Part shown: positions 56,999-64,000 of the stretch, piece after piece
Layout of the letters: every line of letters begins with the position of its first letter
Position numbering within the stretch: position 1 is the first letter of the stretch
DNA from: Streptomyces zhaozhouensis
GTDB lineage: Bacteria; Actinomycetota; Actinomycetes; Streptomycetales; Streptomycetaceae
Length of the DNA stretch: 64,000 nucleotides
Direction: 5' to 3'
NCBI RefSeq assembly: GCF_900230195.1
Contig: NZ_OCNE01000004.1
Location: 1-64,000, forward strand
Made by a program: the position numbers and the translations under genes
Notes under the pieces: model-generated
Told to the model about the DNA's origin: nothing
What the model saw: the letters and a program-made list of their open reading frames with translations, nothing else
The model's database searches: none

Positions 56999-57036
56999 GC
57001 TGACCGTTCGCGGCCTCGGCCGTGAGCTGTTCCTTC

Positions 57037-57081
57037 AGGGGCCCCGGGCCCGCCGCATCGCGCGGTGGGCCCGGGGCCCCT
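57037..57081 (+). terminator. terminator of tuf
   Basis: A 20-bp stem pairs 57037-57056 with 57062-57081; its 15 outer pairs are perfect (AGGGGCCCCGGGCCC) and the inner part has one G-T pair. It lies 38 bases after tuf. Confidence 0.93.
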
Positions 57082-57243
57082 GGCCTTGGGCGATGAGGCG
57101 GACTGCCCGTCGCCCGCTCGGCGCGGATTTCGACCGTTCGTCGAGTGGCGCGCTCCGCGGCGTGCCCGGAGGGTGTGACGCTCCTTACATTCTGGGGGCA
57201 GTCCCCCAGAACCGACCCGGGCCGCCTTTGTAAGGAGCCGTCG

Positions 57244-57675
57244 ATGGCGACACACTCCGCCCCTGATGCCAGCGAGCCGCCCCAGCCCGCGGAGGGGGGT
57301 GACCCGCCGCCGACCCTGCCGCCCGAATCCGAGCTGGAGGCGCGTTCGGCGGCGATGCACGACGATCCCCGGTTCCACGAGCTGCGCCGCCGGCTGCTGC
57401 GCTTCGTGGTGCCGGCGAGCATCGCCTTCTTCGGCTGGTACGTGCTGTACGTGCTGATGTCGGCCTACGCGCGGGGGGTGATGGAGACCGAGGTGGTCGG
57501 CAGCGCCAACATCGCGCTGCTCTTCGGCCTGTTGCAGTTCGTCACGACCTTCGGCATCGCGATCCTCTACTCGCGCTACGCCAACCGCCGTTACGACCCG
57601 CTCGCCGACGAGCTGCGGGACGAGTTGGAGGGCCAGCCGGCGGTGCCGGGCGCCAGGAAGGGAGACGACGAATGA
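57244..57675 (+). CDS. DUF485 family membrane protein
   Basis: This 143-residue protein starts at ATG 57244 with AAGGAG 6 bases upstream. It has a disordered Pro-rich N-terminus (about 1-35), then the DUF485 core with two transmembrane helices (about 58-80 and 97-118) and the motif PRFHELRRRLLRFVVPASIA. DUF485 genes stand next to acetate-type sodium/solute symporters; this one overlaps that gene's start by 4 bases, so it is probably an accessory subunit. Confidence 0.9.
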   Translation: MATHSAPDASEPPQPAEGGDPPPTLPPESELEARSAAMHDDPRFHELRRRLLRFVVPASIAFFGWYVLYVLMSAYARGVMETEVVGSANIALLFGLLQFVTTFGIAILYSRYANRRYDPLADELRDELEGQPAVPGARKGDDE

Positions 57676-59372
57676 TCACCATCGCCGCGGAGAACACCTC
57701 GGACCAGCGGCTGATCACCGTCGTCCTCTTCGGCGCGCTGATCGCGTTGACGCTGGGCATCACCGTCTGGGCCAGCAGGCAGACCAAGTCCGCCACCGAC
57801 TTCCACTCCGGTGGCCGTGGCTTCACCGGCATCCAGAACGGGTTCGCGATCGGCGGCGACTACATGTCGGCCGCGTCGTTCCTCGGCATCGCCGGCATGA
57901 TCGCGCTCTACGGCTACGACGGCTTCCTCTACTCGATCGGCTTCCTGGTCGCCTGGCTGGTGGCGCTGCTGCTGGTCGCGGAACTGCTGCGGAACTCCGG
58001 CCGGTTCACCATGACCGACGTCGTCTCCTACCGGATGAGGCAACGGCCGGTGCGGACGGCGGGGTCGGTCTCGACGCTGACCGTCTCGATCTTCTACCTG
58101 CTGGCGCAGATGGTGGGCGCCGGCGCGCTGGTGGCGCTGCTGCTCGGCATCGAGGAGGGCGAGACCTACCTCGGGATGAGCGCCGACACCGCGAAGATCG
58201 TGGGCATCGTCGTCGTCGGCCTGCTGATGATCACCTATGTCTCGTTCGGCGGGATGACCGGCACCACCTGGGTGCAGATCGTCAAGGCCGTGATGCTGAT
58301 GGGCGGCGCGCTGCTGGTCGCGCTGCTGGTGCTGTCGATCTACGACTTCAACTTCGGCTCGCTGATGAACGACGCGGCCGAGGCCAGCGGGGCGGGCAAC
58401 GCGTTCCTCGAACCCGGCCAGCGCTACGGCGTCGAAGTCGCCGGCGACGCCTGGCAGACCATGGTCAACAAGCTGGACCTGATCAGCCTCGGCCTCGCGC
58501 TGGTGCTGGGCACGGCCGGGCTGCCGCACATCCTGATCCGCTTCTACACGGTGCCGGACTCCAAGACCGCCCGGAAGTCGGTCAACTGGGCGATCGGCCT
58601 CATCGGCACCTTCTACCTGCTGACCCTCATCCTGGGCTTCGGCGCCGCGGCGCTGGTCGGCGCCGACGCGATCACCGCGCAGAACAGCGCGGGCAACACG
58701 GCGGCACCCCAGCTGGCCGAGGAGGTCGGCAGCCACTTCGGCGGCGACTTCCTGGGCGCGGTGATGCTGGCGCTGATCGCGGCGGTGGCGTTCGCGACGA
58801 TCCTGTCGACGGTCGCCGGGCTGACGATCGCCTCGTCCTCCTCGTTGGCGCACGACTTCTACAACGCGGTGCTGCGCGGCGGGAAGGCGAGCGAGAAGGA
58901 GGAGGTGCGGGTGGCCCGCTTCGCCGCGATCGGCGTGGGCGCGGTCTCCATCGTGCTGGCGGTCTTCGCGCAGGACCTCAACGTGGCGTTCCTCGTCGCG
59001 CTGGCCTTCGCCATCGCGGCCTCGGCGAACCTGCCGGTGATCCTGTTGAGCCTCTTCTGGAAGCGGTTCAACACCAGGGGAGCGGTGGCCGGCATCTACG
59101 GCGGTCTGATCAGCTCCGTCGGCCTGGTGATCTTCTCCCCGGTGGTCTCCGGCAAGGTCGACGCCGAGGGGGAGAACCTGGCGCTGCTGCCGAAGAGCAT
59201 CGACATCTCCTGGTTCCCCCTGGAGAACCCCGGGCTGGTCTCCATCCCGCTGGGCCTGCTCTGTGCCGTGATCGGCACCCTCATGTCCCGTGAGTCCGAG
59301 CCCGAGAGGTTCGCGAAGCTCCAGGTCCGGGCCCTCACGGGCGCCGGGGCCGAGCGCGCGACCAAGCACTGA
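57672..59372 (+). CDS. cation/acetate-type solute symporter (ActP-like)
   Basis: This 566-residue sodium:solute symporter family protein has about 13 helices. Typical segments are TDFHSGGRGFTGIQNGFAIG, GDYMSAASFLGIAGMIALYG, FTMTDVVSYRMRQRPVR, and GTAGLPHILIRFYTVPDSKT. It probably imports acetate or a related short carboxylate with a cation. It is coupled to the DUF485 gene by ATGA. The call to acetate is from family resemblance only. A strong hairpin follows the stop. Confidence 0.9.
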   Translation: MITIAAENTSDQRLITVVLFGALIALTLGITVWASRQTKSATDFHSGGRGFTGIQNGFAIGGDYMSAASFLGIAGMIALYGYDGFLYSIGFLVAWLVALLLVAELLRNSGRFTMTDVVSYRMRQRPVRTAGSVSTLTVSIFYLLAQMVGAGALVALLLGIEEGETYLGMSADTAKIVGIVVVGLLMITYVSFGGMTGTTWVQIVKAVMLMGGALLVALLVLSIYDFNFGSLMNDAAEASGAGNAFLEPGQRYGVEVAGDAWQTMVNKLDLISLGLALVLGTAGLPHILIRFYTVPDSKTARKSVNWAIGLIGTFYLLTLILGFGAAALVGADAITAQNSAGNTAAPQLAEEVGSHFGGDFLGAVMLALIAAVAFATILSTVAGLTIASSSSLAHDFYNAVLRGGKASEKEEVRVARFAAIGVGAVSIVLAVFAQDLNVAFLVALAFAIAASANLPVILLSLFWKRFNTRGAVAGIYGGLISSVGLVIFSPVVSGKVDAEGENLALLPKSIDISWFPLENPGLVSIPLGLLCAVIGTLMSRESEPERFAKLQVRALTGAGAERATKH

Positions 59373-59410
59373 GCCGGGTTCGGCTCGCTGGAGGGGGTCC
59401 TTGTACCCCC

Positions 59411-59463
59411 GCGCCCGGGGCCCCGCCTCCCCCGCACTTCCCCCAGGCGGGGCCCCGGGGCGC
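59411..59463 (+). terminator. terminator after the ActP-like gene
   Basis: GCGCCCGGGGCCCCGCCT (59411-59428) pairs with 59445-59463 with a single bulged G; the loop is 16 bases. Confidence 0.85.
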
Positions 59464-59545
59464 ACCTTCCGCGCGGCGGCGTGTCGTCCGGCCGAAGGCA
59501 GCGGCGGAGTCGTTTGTCCCTCCTGGACGCGCGCCATACTGCTGT

Positions 59546-59875
59546 ATGACGAATGTCGTACAGGTCGAGTCGCGAGAGGTGGTGGCACCGGAGATGGATT
59601 CCTCACCCAAGGAGCCGCGCCGGGGCAAGTTGGCCCAGGTTCGGCTCCAGGCCGACGAGGTGGAGGCGCTCCAGCAGGCGATGCGGACGCTGAACCTGGG
59701 ATCGACCTCCGACGCCCTCCGCGAAGGGCTTCATCTCCTGGTCAGGGAAGCGGCGGAGGCCGGGGCCGCCGAGGAGATCCGCTCCTTCTACGGGGAGCGG
59801 CCCGCGCCCTTGCCGGACGGAGTCCTCCCGCCGACGGAGGAGGAGCTGCGGGCAGCGGACGAGATGACGTGGTGA
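59546..59875 (+). CDS. antitoxin-like protein with ribbon-helix-helix N-terminal region
   Basis: This 109-residue protein has an RHH-like segment GKLAQVRLQADEVEALQQAM followed by LNLGSTSDALREGLHLLVRE (about residues 27-67). The acidic C-terminal tail (EERPAPLPDG-like, ending EEELRAADEMTW) would wrap the toxin. The stop overlaps the toxin start by 4 bases, typical of antitoxin-toxin modules. The ATG at 59546 lies in the perfect 5-bp-armed repeat CATAC-TGCT-GTATG (59535-59548) beside a possible -10, so the mRNA may be leaderless and self-regulated. ATG at 59594 is an alternative start. Confidence 0.78.
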   Translation: MTNVVQVESREVVAPEMDSSPKEPRRGKLAQVRLQADEVEALQQAMRTLNLGSTSDALREGLHLLVREAAEAGAAEEIRSFYGERPAPLPDGVLPPTEEELRAADEMTW

Positions 59876-60210
59876 ACGTCGGTCCACCCCTGCGCGGGGA
59901 GGTCTGGGGATGTGCGCTGCCTCGACCGCTGGGTCCTCATCCGGTCGTCGTCCTGACGGTCAACCGCGTCGCCCGCCCCTTGTCGGCGGTCACCGTCGCG
60001 CTGGTCACGGGCACCACAGGGCCGCGTACCACCCACATCCCGATCGGCCCCGACTCGGGGCTGGCGAAGTACGACGAGTCCTATGTGAACTGCGCCGATC
60101 TCCACACGGTGGTGAAGGCACGGCTGCGTAGACGCCTCGGACTCCTCGCGCCGGGGGAGCTTCGGGGTGTCGAGGACGCGATGCGCGTCGTACTCGGCCT
60201 CCAGCGCTGA
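59872..60210 (+). CDS. MazF/PemK-type endoribonuclease toxin
   Basis: This 112-residue protein starts at GTG overlapping the antitoxin stop. Family features are the opening GPPLRGEVWGCALPRPLGPH, then PVVVLTVNRV, the ALVTGTTGP strand with Thr/Ser, and the C-terminal SYVNCADLHTVVKARL and LRGVEDAMRVVLGL. MazF-type toxins cut mRNA at short motifs when freed of antitoxin. The His/Arg content is unremarkable and no active-site loss is obvious. Confidence 0.82.
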   Translation: MNVGPPLRGEVWGCALPRPLGPHPVVVLTVNRVARPLSAVTVALVTGTTGPRTTHIPIGPDSGLAKYDESYVNCADLHTVVKARLRRRLGLLAPGELRGVEDAMRVVLGLQR

Positions 60211-60303
60211 GCGCCGCGCCCCGGCCTCGACGGCGGTTCACACGAACGGGCGGTCGCGAAAGTATGACCATCCTGAACCGGCACGTGAACATGGGGGCAA
60301 GGT

Positions 60304-60324
60304 AGCCCCCCGATGGTGGGGGCT
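60304..60324 (+). terminator. terminator after the toxin-antitoxin pair
   Basis: AGCCCCC (60304-60310) pairs with GGGGGCT (60318-60324), with a 7-base loop, and is followed by TT. Confidence 0.7.
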
Positions 60325-60372
60325 TTGGGCAATCGGAGGACGGAGCGGCGCCGCCCGCGTCACACTGGGCTC

Positions 60373-61377
60373 ATGGAGGATCACCGGAGGAACGCGCCGC
60401 CCCACCTCACCATCCGGGTGGCCCGGCGGAACGATCCCGTCTCCGAGGTCACCGAGGTCGACACCGTCCGGGCCGCGGAGCGCTATCCGCACGTGATCGT
60501 CCGGGGCCCGGTCTTCGGCTTCGCCGAGCAACGACCGGCCGACGGGCCGGCCTGGCGCCTCCTCGACGACGTCGACGAGGCGTTCCCCCAGCACGCCAGG
60601 GAAGCGCTCAACTCCCACCTGTGGACCCGCGCCCGCGACGAGACCGCGCCGGGCGACCCGCTGCGCGCCCGCCTGCTCGCCGCCGTCCGCACGCTGGAGA
60701 ACGAGCCGGTCGACGAGCTGACCGTCGACCGCGTCCGCTACCGCGTCGTGCGCGGCGACGAGTTCGCCCGCGTCGGCCCCGACGGCATCGAGGGACCGCG
60801 CCCCACCGACCCCGACGAGCCCGTCGCCGCCGCCGACTGGCGCCGGCGGCGCTCCGTCCCGCGCCGCACCAGGGGACTGCTGCTGGACCACGCCAGCCCC
60901 ACCGGGATCATGGAGTCCATCCAGCGGATGGAGCTGCTCGCCCTCCGCTACGAGGCGCCCCGCATCCCCGCCGAGGTGCGCGCCGACTCCGCACGCGCGA
61001 TCGAGACCCACCCCGGGGTCGTGTTGCTCCCCGCCGCCTTCACCTTCGCCGAGCGCCGACGCAGCTCCTGGGAGCCGATGGCCGCCCTCCAGCCCAGCCC
61101 CCACGAGGCCCGCGCCACCCTGCATGCCTACCTCGCCGAGTTCCTGCCGCAGCTGGAGCACGAGGTGTCGCCCGAGGACGCCGCCGCCTACGCCCGCGCC
61201 GCCGAGGAGTTCCGCACCGGGCCGCGCACCGACGAGGTCACCGTGCTGGGCCGCCGCTTCCGCGTCATCCGCGTCGAGCGGATGATCCGCTTCGGCCCCG
61301 ACGGCCCGGAACCGCCCCGCCCCACCGACCTCGACCCCTACGGCCCCTGCCCGATCCACCCCCCGCTGCCCGAGTAG
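60373..61377 (+). CDS. DUF5954 family protein with internal duplication
   Basis: This 334-residue soluble protein is of a family found mainly in Streptomyces. Two homologous halves can be aligned by eye. AERYPHVIVRGPVFGFAEQR (about 35) matches IETHPGVVLLPAAFTFAERR (about 210). DELTVDRVRYRVVRGDEFAR with GPDG and PRPTD (about 114-146) matches DEVTVLGRRFRVIRVERMIR with GPDG and PRPTD (about 287-319). No catalytic motif, signal or membrane segment is evident. The function is unknown; it stands alone between terminators. Confidence 0.8.
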   Translation: MEDHRRNAPPHLTIRVARRNDPVSEVTEVDTVRAAERYPHVIVRGPVFGFAEQRPADGPAWRLLDDVDEAFPQHAREALNSHLWTRARDETAPGDPLRARLLAAVRTLENEPVDELTVDRVRYRVVRGDEFARVGPDGIEGPRPTDPDEPVAAADWRRRRSVPRRTRGLLLDHASPTGIMESIQRMELLALRYEAPRIPAEVRADSARAIETHPGVVLLPAAFTFAERRRSSWEPMAALQPSPHEARATLHAYLAEFLPQLEHEVSPEDAAAYARAAEEFRTGPRTDEVTVLGRRFRVIRVERMIRFGPDGPEPPRPTDLDPYGPCPIHPPLPE

Positions 61378-61469
61378 ACCCCCACCCGCCGGGGCGGGCA
61401 CCCCCGCGCGGGCCGATCCGCCCGTGCGACTCCCTACACCGGCGCCCCTGGCTGGGCTAGGTTCGGCCC

Positions 61470-62555
61470 ATGCTGGATGGCAGACGGCGACGCAGGGCCG
61501 AGGCGGGCGAGGGGGCCACCGTGCGGCTGCTCACCGCCGTACGGGAGCTGGACGACGACCTGCGCGAGGGACTGACCGGGCGCGGCCCGGGACAGGCCGC
61601 CCGCCGCCTCCGCCGCCTGCTCGGCGCCGAGACCGTGCTCCTGGCCGACCTCGCGGGCCCCGTCGCCACCGCCGGCCCGGCCCCCGAGGAGCCGGGGGCC
61701 GGCGGCCTGCTGGCCCAGGCATACGAACACGGCAGCCCCGTCCACCGCCCGCCCTGGTCCGCCGTCCCGCTGCTGGTCGCCGGCGAGCTCACCGGCGGGC
61801 TGCTGGTGCGCGGCGGCGCCGAGCCCGAGGTCACCGCCGTGGCCGCGCTCGTCGCCCGTTCGCTGGACCACGCCGCCCTGCGCCGCGCCAGGGAGCGCAT
61901 CGCCCAGGCCGAGCTGCGCACCCTCCGCGCCCAGATATCGCCGCACTTCCTGCACAACGCGCTCGCCGTGATCGGCGCCCGCATCCGCACCGACCCCGAC
62001 CGCGCCCGCGCGCTGCTCAGCGACTTCGCCGACTACCTGCGCTACAGCTTCTCCCCGCAGGGCGACTACGCCACCGTCGCCGAGGAGCTGCAGGCCATCC
62101 AGACCTATCTGGAGTTGCAGCGCGCCCGCTTCGACGACCGGATGGAGCTGACCGTCCGGATGGCGCCCGAGATCCTGCCCGTCGCCATTCCCTTCCTCGT
62201 CATCCAGCCGATCGTGGAGAATGCCGTGCGGCACGGCCTGGAACCCAAGCCGGGCCCCGGCGCCATCCAGGTCTCCGGCTTCGGCGAGGGACCGCTGTGC
62301 GTCATCGAGGTCGAGGACGACGGGGTCGGGATGACACCCGAGGTCGCCGAGGCCGTGCTCGCGGGGGAACGACCGGCCGACCCCGGCCACCCGCTGGGCG
62401 AACCGCGCCGCCGCGTCGGCCTCGCCAACGTCGACCAGCGGCTGCGCACCGTCTACGGCGCCGAGTACGGGCTGGTCATCGAGACCGCGCCCGGCAGCGG
62501 CACCAAGGTCGTGATCCGGGTGCCCCGATTCAGACGAGGAGTGGTCGCGCATTGA
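61470..62555 (+). CDS. LytS-type sensor histidine kinase (soluble form)
   Basis: This 361-residue protein has a GAF-like N-terminal part (about 20-135: LRRLLGAETVLLAD, then VPLLVAGELTGGLLV). The His_kinase module follows with His159 in AQISPHFLHNALAVIGARIR, the N box QPIVENAVRHGLE, and an HATPase region (DDGVGMTP). Unlike classical LytS or BtsS there are no transmembrane helices, so the signal is probably cytosolic. It overlaps the LytTR regulator by 4 bases and precedes a carboxylate-type symporter pair, by analogy with BtsSR/BtsT control. Confidence 0.88.
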   Translation: MLDGRRRRRAEAGEGATVRLLTAVRELDDDLREGLTGRGPGQAARRLRRLLGAETVLLADLAGPVATAGPAPEEPGAGGLLAQAYEHGSPVHRPPWSAVPLLVAGELTGGLLVRGGAEPEVTAVAALVARSLDHAALRRARERIAQAELRTLRAQISPHFLHNALAVIGARIRTDPDRARALLSDFADYLRYSFSPQGDYATVAEELQAIQTYLELQRARFDDRMELTVRMAPEILPVAIPFLVIQPIVENAVRHGLEPKPGPGAIQVSGFGEGPLCVIEVEDDGVGMTPEVAEAVLAGERPADPGHPLGEPRRRVGLANVDQRLRTVYGAEYGLVIETAPGSGTKVVIRVPRFRRGVVAH

Positions 62556-63316
62556 CCGCCGAGACCCGACTGCGCGCGCTGGTGGTGGAGGACGAGACCT
62601 TCACCCGACGTGAGCTGGCCGCCATGCTGGACGCGCTGCCCGAGATAGGGGACGTCCGGGAGGCGGACGGCGGGGAGAGCGCGGTCCGGCAGCTGGGGGA
62701 GACCGCCTTCGACGCCGTCTTCCTCGACATTTCCATGCCGGGACTCGACGGGATGGCCGTCGCCCGCGTCGTCGGCCGCCTCTCCACCCCACCGGCCATC
62801 GTCTTCGTCACCGCCTCCGAGCAGCACGCCGTCGACGCGTTCGGCATCGGCGCCATCGACTACCTGCTCAAGCCCGTCCGCCCCGAGCGGCTGGCCGAGG
62901 CCGTCTCCCGCGCCGCCGCCCCGCGCCGCCCGGGGGCCGCAGCCCCGCGCCCCTCCCAGGTCGACGAACTGGCCGTCGTCCAGGTCGAGAACGGCCGCCA
63001 CACCGCCTTCGTGCACCGCGACGACATCCAGTACGTCGAGGCCCACGGCGACTACGTCCGGCTGCACACGGGGGAGGGCAGCCATCTGATCCGGATGCCG
63101 CTGTCCTACCTGGAGGAGGTCTGGGCGCCGGCCGGCTTCGTCCGCGCCCACCGCGGCTATCTGGTGGCCATCGGCTGGGTCCGCGACCTGTGGGTCTCCA
63201 GCTCCGCCGGCCTGCTCGCCCGCACCCCCGCCGGCGACGTCCCGGTCAGCCGCCGGCACGCGCGCGCCCTGAAGGAACGGCTGCTCGCCGCCGTGCGGGA
63301 CGAGGAGTCAACGTGA
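62552..63316 (+). CDS. LytTR-family response regulator
   Basis: This 254-residue regulator starts at TTG 62552 inside TTGA, coupled to the kinase. The receiver domain opens LRALVVEDETFTRRELAAML with phospho-acceptor Asp59 in VFLDISMPGLDG and Lys in YLLKPVRPER. A linker of about 25 residues leads to the LytTR DNA-binding domain (DDIQYVEAHGDYVRLHTGEG; FVRAHRGYLVAIGWVRDLW). It most likely activates the symporter genes directly downstream. Confidence 0.9.
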   Translation: MTAETRLRALVVEDETFTRRELAAMLDALPEIGDVREADGGESAVRQLGETAFDAVFLDISMPGLDGMAVARVVGRLSTPPAIVFVTASEQHAVDAFGIGAIDYLLKPVRPERLAEAVSRAAAPRRPGAAAPRPSQVDELAVVQVENGRHTAFVHRDDIQYVEAHGDYVRLHTGEGSHLIRMPLSYLEEVWAPAGFVRAHRGYLVAIGWVRDLWVSSSAGLLARTPAGDVPVSRRHARALKERLLAAVRDEEST

Positions 63317-63347
63317 CCCGGCGCGCGACCCCCGTGCGGGCCGGCGC

Positions 63348-63749
63348 GTGAGCGCCCCCCGGCGGGTGCGGATCACCAGCCCGCAGACCAGGATCGCGCT
63401 GGCCCGCCGCCACCGCCCGGCCCAGCACCTGCTGCCCCCGACGATCCAGGGCCCCGACGACCGCGACACCACCGAGGCGGTCCGCGCCCTCTTCGCCGAC
63501 CAGCGACGGCAGGCCGCCCGCACCCTCGCCCTGCTGGGCGCCGTGCTCTTCGGGCTCAGCGGGCTGCTGGCCGCCGCCCCCGCGCTCAGCCGCGTCACGC
63601 TGGTCGGCGTCCCGCTCTCCTGGCTGCTGCTGATGGGCGGCAGCTACCCCGTGCTGCTGGCCATCGCCGTCCGCCACGTCCGCCGCGCCGAGCGCCTGGA
63701 GCGCGCCAGCGCCCCGGGCACGGGGACGGGGACGGAGCGCGCGCCGTGA
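63348..63749 (+). CDS. small membrane protein linked to a symporter (DUF485-like in position)
   Basis: This 133-residue protein starts at GTG 63348 and has a basic N-terminus and two transmembrane helices (about 58-78 and 84-107) flanking a short loop, ending in charged residues. The topology and the 4-base overlap with a symporter gene repeat the DUF485/ActP arrangement at 57244-59372, though the sequence is not clearly DUF485. Likely an accessory subunit (inference). Confidence 0.75.
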   Translation: MSAPRRVRITSPQTRIALARRHRPAQHLLPPTIQGPDDRDTTEAVRALFADQRRQAARTLALLGAVLFGLSGLLAAAPALSRVTLVGVPLSWLLLMGGSYPVLLAIAVRHVRRAERLERASAPGTGTGTERAP

Positions 63750-64000
63750 TCGGACTGCTCTCCATCGGACTGCTCTTCGTGGTCAGCGTCGCCATCGGCG
63801 TCTACGGGGTGCGGGCCGCGCGGACCACCCCGGACTTCCTCGTCGCCTCCCGCCGGGTCGCGCCCGGCTGGAACGCCATGGCGATCGCCGGCGAGTACGT
63901 CTCGGCCGCCTCGGTGCTCGGCCTGGCCGGGCTGATGCTGAAGAACGGCGTCGGCACCCTCTGGTACGCGGTCGGCTTCACGGCCGGCTATGTCGCCGTC
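63746..64000 (+). CDS. sodium:solute symporter, ActP-like, N-terminal part (cut by window edge)
   Basis: GTG 63746 overlaps the upstream stop, and 85 codons remain open to the window end. The sequence opens with a transmembrane helix (IGLLSIGLLFVVSVAIGVYG), then TTPDFLVASRRVAPGWNAMA and GEYVSAASVLGLAGLMLKNG, matching the early helices of acetate-type symporters, including the segment seen as GDYMSAASFLG in the paralogue at 57672. Probably controlled by the LytS/LytTR pair. Confidence 0.88.
   Translation, partial: MIGLLSIGLLFVVSVAIGVYGVRAARTTPDFLVASRRVAPGWNAMAIAGEYVSAASVLGLAGLMLKNGVGTLWYAVGFTAGYVAV

Overview
The window reads as a Streptomyces-type actinomycete chromosome. GC content is very high, GTG/TTG starts and four-base stop/start overlaps (ATGA, GTGA) are common, and the core follows the Streptomyces order tRNA-Trp, secE, nusG, rplK, rplA, lipoprotein, rplJ, rplL, rpoB, rpoC, rpsL, rpsG, fusA, tuf. 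Several signature residues and lengths (RpoB 1161 aa, RpoC 1299 aa, RpsL 123 aa) match that family. The species cannot be named from the sequence.

1-15 kb, accessory and envelope/stress functions: a partial type VII-type secreted protein; a CutRS-like two-component pair with a secreted TAP-like peptidase; a lipoprotein alpha/beta hydrolase; an MMPL exporter divergent from a TetR regulator; an ABC-2 exporter with a LuxR-type two-component pair (one leftward unit behind a perfect 20-bp palindrome); and an AraC regulator divergent from a DUF2000 protein.

15-26 kb, transport and sialic acid: a DHA2 MFS exporter, then a GntR/FCD repressor divergent from a five-gene operon. The operon holds an Opp/Dpp-type binding protein, a permease, a fused permease-ATPase, a second ATPase and a DHDPS/N-acetylneuraminate-lyase-family aldolase. 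A convergent secreted sialidase follows. Copies of a 15-bp palindrome (GGACRT-N3-AYGTCC) lie in the GntR/operon intergenic region and at the sialidase promoter, which suggests one regulon for releasing, importing and cleaving a sialic-acid-like substrate.

26-36 kb, housekeeping: tandem Streptomyces-style intergenic repeats, a Rossmann-fold protein, an amidohydrolase-like protein, tRNA-Thr, tRNA-Met, rpmG, two MaoC-fold dehydratase genes, a TetR/MFS pair sharing an 18-bp operator, murB, adenosine deaminase, an AspC-type aminotransferase and tRNA-Trp.

36-57 kb, ribosome/RNA polymerase supercluster. Three points are unusual. A MoxR/RavA-type AAA ATPase plus VWA-protein cassette sits between nusG and rplK. 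RpsL has Arg at position 88 instead of the usual Lys. RpoB has Asn442 and Thr429 inside the rifampicin region. Strong intrinsic terminators and HrdB-like promoters mark most transcription units.

57-64 kb: a DUF485 plus acetate-type symporter pair, an RHH antitoxin/MazF-like toxin pair, an internally duplicated DUF5954 protein, and a LytS/LytTR two-component system driving a second small membrane protein plus symporter pair that runs off the window.
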